The position numbers were made by a program, and so were the translations under genes. This document shows positions 5,718 to 10,636 of a stretch of 10,636 nucleotides of DNA, in pieces; position 1 is the stretch's first letter, and the number at the start of each line of letters is the position of its first letter. Source of the stretch: Thermococcaceae archaeon. GTDB lineage: Archaea > Methanobacteriota_B > Thermococci > Thermococcales > Thermococcaceae. Location: NCBI GenBank assembly GCA_026986455.1, contig JALSON010000185.1, positions 1 to 10,636 on the forward strand, read 5' to 3'. Under the pieces are notes generated by a model. The model did not search any database and had not been told where the DNA came from. It saw nothing but the letters and a program-made list of their open reading frames with translations.

Positions 5718-7250
5718 CTATTGCAGCTTAAATTCCTCTTTGAGTTCAGGGGTTATGCCATTGTTTTTTATAATTTCCCGGTAAACCTTGACACTTCTTT
5801 TTCTGGGCTTTCTCTCTTTGGTTATCAGGTCAACCTCATAGAGCCCAAATCTCATTCTAAATCCCAGAGCCCATTCATAGTTATCCGTCAAAGCCCAGTA
5901 AAGATAACCCCTAACCTCATAGCCTGCATCGTGAGCTTCTTCTATTGAATTTATATGGCTCACGAGATAGTAAGGTCTGAGAATGTCTTTCGAGTCTGCA
6001 ACTCCATTCTCAGTGATATAGATGGGGACTCCATATCTCTCTGCTTCGACTATTGAATCATACATTCCCTGTGGATAAACCTCCCACCCAATATCACTCA
6101 CGGGATTTCCTTCTTTTGAAGTGGCTCCTGGCCGGCATGCATAGCCATATCCTTGGGCTCCTTTGAAGGAAATCAATGGGAGCATCGGGAATGGAGTTTC
6201 TTGATATGTTACAACCTCCCTCGTATAATAGTTAACTCCTAACCAATCATTTCCTCTGAGATATGGCAATTTAATCAGGGTTTCACCGTCAAACTCAATG
6301 TTCAGTTTTCCCCAGTGAATGGCTTCCAGAAAGAGCCTGCTGTGAAAGAAATTGTCGTTTTCTGCGGCTTTCACATCTTTCGAGTCATTTGGATTGAGGG
6401 GATATGCTATTCCTATGTTGTTGTAAATGATTCCAACACTTGCTGGCTCCTTGGAATCACTCTCAGCTTTTTTCTTATCAAATTTCTTTATCATTCTATA
6501 GGCTAAAGAATGGGCGTTTATCATATGGAGCATGGCAAGCTTAACCGCCTCGGGATTCATAACCCCCGGGGGAAAGCCGGCATAAGGTGCCAGATACCCC
6601 AGTTCCACCACGACCATGGGTTCGTTGAACGTGCTCCACATGTCAACAAGGTCTCCAAATTTATACGCAATATAAGCTGAGAACTTTGCAAATTCTATCG
6701 GGGTCTTCCAATCAACCCATCCATTTCTACCGCTGGTTAAAGCTTTCTCCCTGGCTTCTATTGGGTCATGAAGCCAGTAGGGCAGCGTAAAATGGTTGAG
6801 ATTGACAATAACCTTAAATCCTTTCTCTCTGAGGCTTTTTATGACGTTACGATAATATAAAACCTCCCTGCGGTTTGCAATTTCATCCAACTCTCTCAGT
6901 GTGTCTCTGTTTATTTTAACATCCTTTATTAACCCATAGGAATCATCCGAAATATAGTCAACATCAATGTTGTAGGTTGGCCATGGAAATATTCTGCTCC
7001 ATTCAATGCCGATACGGTATATATTAGCTCCAAGATCCTCTGCTATTCCGTGGTCAACCTCATAAAGCTCATAGTTGTTAATTCCCACCTCCGGAAGATC
7101 ACCACTAACAAGCTTTTTTTCCAGATTGTCCTTGTCCCTAACCCAATGCCACCAGTCTGTGTTGGTGTCTATATATCTGTGGTAGCGGTCTCCCATTTCA
7201 AACTGAAAACCAGACTGTGAAAACCCCCAGAGAAATTCCTCGTGAAGCAT
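5718..7250 (-). CDS. bmnA: GH1 beta-mannosidase / beta-glycosidase
   Basis: This 510-residue cytoplasmic glycoside hydrolase family 1 enzyme splits beta-linked mannosides or glucosides from non-reducing ends. Its length and sequence, from MLHEEFLWGFSQSGFQFEMG to the C-terminus, closely recall P. furiosus beta-mannosidase PF1208. Visible GH1 features: acid/base Glu210 in TFNEP (207-211), nucleophile Glu414 in ITENG (412-416), NHFTLPYWLHDP (152-163), NYYTREVV (340-347) and WALTDNYEWALGF (452-464), which binds the substrate ring. The ATG at 7250 has GGAGGTGAC as ribosome binding site. No signal peptide is seen, so it acts inside the cell on imported oligosaccharides. It is divergent from cbtA, as in P. 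furiosus, which argues for a shared substrate. Preference for mannosides versus glucosides cannot be settled from sequence by eye. Confidence 0.92.
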   Translation of the reverse strand: MLHEEFLWGFSQSGFQFEMGDRYHRYIDTNTDWWHWVRDKDNLEKKLVSGDLPEVGINNYELYEVDHGIAEDLGANIYRIGIEWSRIFPWPTYNIDVDYISDDSYGLIKDVKINRDTLRELDEIANRREVLYYRNVIKSLREKGFKVIVNLNHFTLPYWLHDPIEAREKALTSGRNGWVDWKTPIEFAKFSAYIAYKFGDLVDMWSTFNEPMVVVELGYLAPYAGFPPGVMNPEAVKLAMLHMINAHSLAYRMIKKFDKKKAESDSKEPASVGIIYNNIGIAYPLNPNDSKDVKAAENDNFFHSRLFLEAIHWGKLNIEFDGETLIKLPYLRGNDWLGVNYYTREVVTYQETPFPMLPLISFKGAQGYGYACRPGATSKEGNPVSDIGWEVYPQGMYDSIVEAERYGVPIYITENGVADSKDILRPYYLVSHINSIEEAHDAGYEVRGYLYWALTDNYEWALGFRMRFGLYEVDLITKERKPRKRSVKVYREIIKNNGITPELKEEFKLQ

Positions 7251-7423
7251 TCTGTCACCTCCACCTGCTTAATTTGTGTTTAGATATCATTATTTATAAA
7301 TCTTTCTCAAATTTATAAATAACGGCGATTAATTATAATTATGGCACAAACTTTATAAATTCTTGGCATCAATTATAAAATGATAAACTTAAATAGCATC
7401 AAACACAGATGGGGGCATATATT
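7251..7423. promoter_or_regulatory. Divergent bmnA/cbtA promoter region
   Basis: This very AT-rich gap carries two outward promoters. For bmnA, TTATAAATAATGATA (minus strand, 7299-7285) is followed by AAACACA (7281-7275) and GGTGGAGGTGAC. For cbtA, TTATAAAATGATA (7373-7385) is followed by AAACACA (7401-7407) and GGGGG (7411-7415). The TATA-ATGATA element ends 34 bases before the bmnA ATG and 38 bases before the cbtA ATG. A further TATA candidate, CTTTATAAAT (7351-7360), lies upstream. No TATCAC-N5-GTGATA glycolytic-regulator palindrome is present. Confidence 0.6.
7290..7322. repeat. 12-base inverted repeat overlapping the bmnA TATA box
   Basis: TTATTTATAAAT (7290-7301) and ATTTATAAATAA (7311-7322) are perfect inverted copies separated by CTTTCTCAA. 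Each arm contains the self-palindrome ATTTATAAAT. It may be an operator for bmnA or for both genes, or reflect two TATA-like boxes in AT-rich DNA. Confidence 0.75.
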
Positions 7424-9304
7424 ATGAGAAAGGTTTTAGCCGCTGTTTTAGGAGCTGTTTTTGTTTTGAGTATTGCGGGGCAGGCAGGGCTAACAAGTGC
7501 TGCAACACAAGTTCAGCTTCCGAGGGATGAAACCCTTTACGTTGGAGGAGGGCTCTGGAGTCAACCAAACAACTTCAACCCCACTGTGAGCTGGGCAGCA
7601 GTTACAGGAACGATAGGGCTTATATATGAAACCCTGTTTTTATATGATCCCCTAAAAGATAAACTTGAGCCATGGCTTGCTGAGAGTGGAAAATGGATAA
7701 ACGGCAACACCTACGAGGTCAAACTCAAAGAGGGGTTAACATGGCAGGATGGAAAACCCCTGACTGCTGAAGACGTTAAGTTCACCTTTGATTATGCAAA
7801 GGAGCACTCGGGACTAAGCTACTCCCCAATATGGGGATGGCTTAAAGAGGTTAAGGTTGTGGACAGCAAAACAGTGGATTTTATTTTCAGTGAGCCCCAC
7901 TATGAGGAGTGGAAGTACTGGTTGTATAACATTGCAATAATTCCAGAACATATTTGGAAAAACATCAAAGACCCTGTCAACTATGCAAATACCAAGAATC
8001 CAATCGGTTCTGGAATGTACGAGCTTTATAAAACGGATCAGATGAGATTCATATTGGTCAGAAATGACAAGTGGTGGGGAATCAAATATTATGGAAAACC
8101 TGCTCCAAAATACATCGTGTATATCATTGTCTACAGCAACAATCTTGCTCTTTCTATGCTGGTTAAAGGAGATCTCGACTGGAGCAACTTCTTTATTCCG
8201 GGCATACCTGACGTTAAGAGTCACTATGGCATCGTAACATGGTTCAAAGACAAGCCTTATCACCTTGGGATTAATACAGCGTTTCTGTTCTTGAACAATC
8301 AGAGAGGGCCTCTCAACAACCCGGAGTTTAGAAGAGCTCTGGCGTATGCAATAAATCCCAATGAAATTGCCCAGAGGGCAGAACAGAACCAAGTTACTCC
8401 AGCCAACCCAACAGGTCTGCTTGTGCAGTATCCTGTGTTTAAGAAAATCTACGATAAAAATGCCGTTGAGATGTATGGCTTTTCTTATGACCCCAAGAAG
8501 GCAGACCAGATACTTGATAAACTCGGTTTTAAAGACATCAACGGTGATGGATATAGAGAGTATCCCGATGGTAAGCCTCTGAAACTCACAATAGAGGTTC
8601 CGTATGGATGGACTGACTGGATGGAAATGGCAAGGGTTATAAGTGAAAACCTTCAGCTCGTTGGTATAAGGGTTGATCCAAAGTTCCCGGATTACAGCAA
8701 ATATTATGAAGATATAACAAAAGGCACATTTGATATGGCAATAAACAACTTTGGAAGCCAAGTTTATGCAACACCATGGGAATGGTTCAACTGGCTTCTG
8801 TATCCTGACGTCACTCCAATAGGTAAAGCCACCTATTCGGGAAACTGGGGAAGGTACAAAAATGATAAGGTTTCTGAACTCCTCCACAACATAAACATTG
8901 AAAAAGATGAGAACAAGAAGATCCAGTACTACCATGAGCTACAGGAGATATTCCTCAAGGATCTGCCATATATACCCCTAATATACAACGGAGCATGGTT
9001 TGAGGCAAGCACACAGCACTGGATAAACTGGCCAACTGCAGATAACCCCTATGCCCTTCCTATAAGCTGGCAGAACTACTGGCAGATGGGAGGTTTGAAA
9101 GTTCTCCTCCATATAAAACCTGCAAAGGCTCCTACCGTACAAACGAGCACCACATCAAGCGGCAGCATAACCTCATCATCAACTAAAACACCCACATCTA
9201 CAAGCACTCCAACTACCACGAGCAAGGAGAACAAGGGTATCTGTGGACCCGCAGGTCTGCTGGGTTTGGCATTGTTGCCTTTGCTACTGAGGAGACGCAA
9301 ATGA
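7424..9304 (+). CDS. cbtA: Beta-oligosaccharide-binding protein CbtA, DppA/OppA class, with CGP-type C-terminal anchor
   Basis: This 626-residue extracellular receptor of an oligopeptide-class (family 5) ABC importer starts MRKVLAAVLGAVFVLSIAGQ; cleavage is likely after TSAA near residue 27. The mature part has family 5 marks: ETLYVGGGLWSQPNNFNP, then LYDPLKDKLEPWLAESGKW, and the characteristic GLTWQDGKPLTAEDVKFTFD. Towards the end a Ser/Thr-rich linker of about 35 residues leads to CGPAGLLGLALLPLLLRRRK, which has the Cys-Gly-Pro, hydrophobic span and Arg cluster of the Thermococcales CGP-CTERM sorting signal. P. furiosus CbtA (PF1209), in the same position beside the GH1 gene, binds cellobiose and related beta-glucosides, so a sugar rather than peptide ligand is inferred. 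An in-frame ATG at 7409 exists; I prefer 7424 because GGGGG lies 8 bases upstream and the signal peptide starts cleanly. Confidence 0.88.
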   Translation: MRKVLAAVLGAVFVLSIAGQAGLTSAATQVQLPRDETLYVGGGLWSQPNNFNPTVSWAAVTGTIGLIYETLFLYDPLKDKLEPWLAESGKWINGNTYEVKLKEGLTWQDGKPLTAEDVKFTFDYAKEHSGLSYSPIWGWLKEVKVVDSKTVDFIFSEPHYEEWKYWLYNIAIIPEHIWKNIKDPVNYANTKNPIGSGMYELYKTDQMRFILVRNDKWWGIKYYGKPAPKYIVYIIVYSNNLALSMLVKGDLDWSNFFIPGIPDVKSHYGIVTWFKDKPYHLGINTAFLFLNNQRGPLNNPEFRRALAYAINPNEIAQRAEQNQVTPANPTGLLVQYPVFKKIYDKNAVEMYGFSYDPKKADQILDKLGFKDINGDGYREYPDGKPLKLTIEVPYGWTDWMEMARVISENLQLVGIRVDPKFPDYSKYYEDITKGTFDMAINNFGSQVYATPWEWFNWLLYPDVTPIGKATYSGNWGRYKNDKVSELLHNINIEKDENKKIQYYHELQEIFLKDLPYIPLIYNGAWFEASTQHWINWPTADNPYALPISWQNYWQMGGLKVLLHIKPAKAPTVQTSTTSSGSITSSSTKTPTSTSTPTTTSKENKGICGPAGLLGLALLPLLLRRRK

Positions 9305-9317
9305 TCCACTATCTCTG

Positions 9318-9340
9318 AGAATTTTTTTTATTTTTTTAAT
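9318..9340 (+). terminator. T-rich terminator after cbtA
   Basis: Fifteen to twenty bases after the cbtA stop the plus strand has two T-runs, TTTTTTTT (9322-9329) and TTTTTTT (9331-9337). Such runs terminate archaeal transcription. Because cbtB is still in the same direction, this may be a partial terminator that lets the receptor be made in excess of the permeases. Confidence 0.55.
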
Positions 9341-9429
9341 AAATATGTGACTGGCCAGTAGAAGACTGCAGTATGACTATGATGTTTATCAAATCCTCAG
9401 ATTTGGACAAACAAACGTGAGGGGATTAG
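9341..9429 (+). promoter_or_regulatory. cbtA-cbtB spacer with palindrome and short hairpin
   Basis: The spacer contains the perfect 10-base palindrome ACTGGCCAGT (9350-9359). It also has a 6-base-pair hairpin, CAAATC-CTCA-GATTTG (9390-9405), just before the cbtB ribosome binding site GTGAGGGGAT (9418-9427). No convincing TATA box is seen. The elements may affect translation or stability of the permease message. Confidence 0.4.
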
Positions 9430-10431
9430 ATGAGCGGGATAAAGAGATATCTCATGAGGAAATCTTTTATATATGCATTGACGTTTGTATTTGCCGTCAC
9501 AATTGATTTTATAATTCCTCGTTTAATGCCCGGTGATCCTATAGGGGTCCTGCTTTCCAGATTTGCCACTCTCCCTGATGTTGCAAATTACCTTCATGGG
9601 TATTTTATGAAGGCCTTCGGACTGAACAGACCCCTCTGGCAGCAGTATCTCTCCTTCTGGAATGCTGTGCTTCATGGTGACCTCGGGATAAGCATCTATT
9701 ATTATCCAAAGCCAGTTGCTCAAATCCTAAAAGAAGCCCTCCCCTATGACCTTCTTCTGCTGTTGCCCTCTATCATTGCCAGCTGGATCGTTGGGAACTG
9801 GCTTGGAGCATATGCAGGTAAAAGCAGGCGTTTTGATTCATATTTAATGCCCGTATTCTATTTTCTCCAAGCATCCCCGTATTTCTGGTTTGCTATAATT
9901 CTCGCATACATATTCACAGTAAAGCTCGGGATTTTCCCAATTTCAGGTGCATATAGCTATGGGGTTATACCCTCATTCAGCTGGGAGTTTATAAAGGACT
10001 ATCTCCACCACTGGATTCTACCGTTCTTGAGCCTGTTCTTTGTTCAGCTTGGGGGCTGGGCAATTGGAATGAGGAATATGATAATATACGAAGTTGAAGC
10101 GGATTATATAAGATATATGGAAAGTCTTGGGGCCTCCGAGAGGTTGCTTATGAAACACGCATTTAAGAACGCAATGCTACCACAGATAACGGGGCTTGCT
10201 CTCCAGCTCGGTCTTATAGTCGCCGGTAATGTTACAGTTCAGGTTGTTTTTTCATATCCCGGAATAGGATATATTCTGATGCAGGGCATTATGAATCAAG
10301 ACTACTTCCTGATTCAGGGATGTTTCCTGGTCATAATCCTGACAGTTCTCATTGCCAACTTCACAATAGATCTGCTCTATGCAATCATCGACCCACGGAT
10401 AAGACACTCTTATACGGAGGAGGGCGGTTGA
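9430..10431 (+). CDS. cbtB: ABC transporter permease CbtB, DppB type
   Basis: This 333-residue membrane subunit belongs to the oligopeptide-class importer that works with CbtA. Characteristic marks are the N-terminal span and RLMPGDPIGVLL (31-42), a long external loop with HGDLGISIYYYPKPV (82-96), the EAA loop YIRYMESLGASERLLMKHAF (226-245) followed by NAMLP, FSYPGIGYIL (274-283) and the C-terminal DPRIRH (321-326). About six membrane spans are visible. The ribosome binding site is GAGGGGAT before the ATG at 9430. The next permease gene begins 1 base after its stop (TGA-G-ATG), so these two are translationally coupled. Cargo is inferred from the neighbours to be beta-linked oligosaccharides. 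Confidence 0.9.
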   Translation: MSGIKRYLMRKSFIYALTFVFAVTIDFIIPRLMPGDPIGVLLSRFATLPDVANYLHGYFMKAFGLNRPLWQQYLSFWNAVLHGDLGISIYYYPKPVAQILKEALPYDLLLLLPSIIASWIVGNWLGAYAGKSRRFDSYLMPVFYFLQASPYFWFAIILAYIFTVKLGIFPISGAYSYGVIPSFSWEFIKDYLHHWILPFLSLFFVQLGGWAIGMRNMIIYEVEADYIRYMESLGASERLLMKHAFKNAMLPQITGLALQLGLIVAGNVTVQVVFSYPGIGYILMQGIMNQDYFLIQGCFLVIILTVLIANFTIDLLYAIIDPRIRHSYTEEGG

Positions 10432-10432
10432 G

Positions 10433-10636
10433 ATGAGAATAAACAACGAAACCTTGAGGATTGCCCTTAGAAACACAAAATTTAAAATTGGACTTATAAT
10501 AGTGCTAGTTTTTGTTATATGGGCGATCATAGGGCCGTTACTTACACCTTTTGACAGTATGGGGTATTACCCAGTAAAATTCGGTGAAAAAATAGCCCCA
10601 AAACCCTCACTGCCGTCTCTGAAGCCAGGATCTATT
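10433..10636 (+). CDS. cbtC: ABC transporter permease CbtC, DppC type, N-terminal 68 residues (cut by window edge)
   Basis: The ATG at 10433 opens a frame to the window end: MRINNETLRIALRNTKFKIG, then a hydrophobic span (LIIVLVFVIWAIIGPLLTPF, residues 21-40). A short basic N-terminus, one span and a GPLLTPFD-like motif are the normal start of DppC-type permeases, which pair with DppB-type subunits. GGAGGAGGGCGG at the end of cbtB gives a very strong ribosome binding site. In P. furiosus two ATPase genes follow; they would lie outside this window. Confidence 0.85.
   Translation, partial: MRINNETLRIALRNTKFKIGLIIVLVFVIWAIIGPLLTPFDSMGYYPVKFGEKIAPKPSLPSLKPGSI

Noticed and set aside
7409..7423. 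Upstream in-frame ATG as the cbtA start, adding MGAYI.
   Set aside because: It would place GGGGG inside the coding region instead of 8 bases before the ATG at 7424, and the signal peptide starts naturally at MRKVLAA.
7814..8935. Long open frame of 373 codons on the minus strand opposite cbtA.
   Set aside because: The plus-strand frame has clear family 5 receptor motifs over the same stretch; the antisense translation shows no domain pattern and has no ribosome binding site of note. It is a codon-bias shadow.

Overview
The window is archaeal and looks like a Thermococcales genome (Pyrococcus/Thermococcus group). Three things support this: close resemblance to known Pyrococcus sugar-uptake loci, TATA-box promoters with short leaders and GGAGGTG-type ribosome binding sites, and a C-terminal CGP-type surface anchor. 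I cannot name the species. No RNA genes, CRISPR arrays or insertion sequences were seen.

Left part (1-4967) is a trehalose-type sugar uptake locus. On the minus strand, a lipoprotein sugar-binding protein (3684-2398), two MalF/MalG-type permeases (2384-1503 and 1501-656) and the N-terminal half of the trehalose glycosyltransferring synthase TreT (612 to the window edge) are closely spaced and read as one operon. The ATPase and the regulator TrmB normally found in such clusters are not in view. Divergent from it, on the plus strand, is a PfkB-family sugar kinase resembling fructokinases (4020-4967). The 330-base gap between them is the most information-dense non-coding stretch. It holds two near-identical operators (TACTTT-C/A-AGTATA, matching the TACT-N3-AGTA palindrome known for TrmB), each just after a TATA-like box and pointing in opposite directions. 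It also holds a candidate 23-codon ORF with its own ribosome binding site, two tandem 16-base repeats carrying an operator half-site, and a 7-base inverted repeat before the kinase.

Middle (4962-5674) is a small two-gene unit on the minus strand: a ribbon-helix-helix VapB-like antitoxin and an overlapping, divergent VapC-like PIN-domain protein. The PIN gene ends stop-codon to stop-codon against the kinase. By eye the base composition becomes more AT-rich from about here rightwards.

Right part (5718-10636) corresponds to the beta-linked oligosaccharide locus of Pyrococcus furiosus (PF1208 and the cbt genes). A GH1 beta-mannosidase/beta-glycosidase (bmnA) on the minus strand is divergent from cbtA, a binding protein of the oligopeptide (DppA) class, followed by the DppB-type permease cbtB and the start of the DppC-type permease cbtC, cut by the window edge. 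The likely logic is extracellular capture and import of beta-linked oligosaccharides by Cbt, then intracellular hydrolysis by the GH1 enzyme. Side by side, the two loci give one cell an alpha-glucoside/trehalose route and a beta-glycoside route. The PfkB kinase could phosphorylate a sugar released by either.
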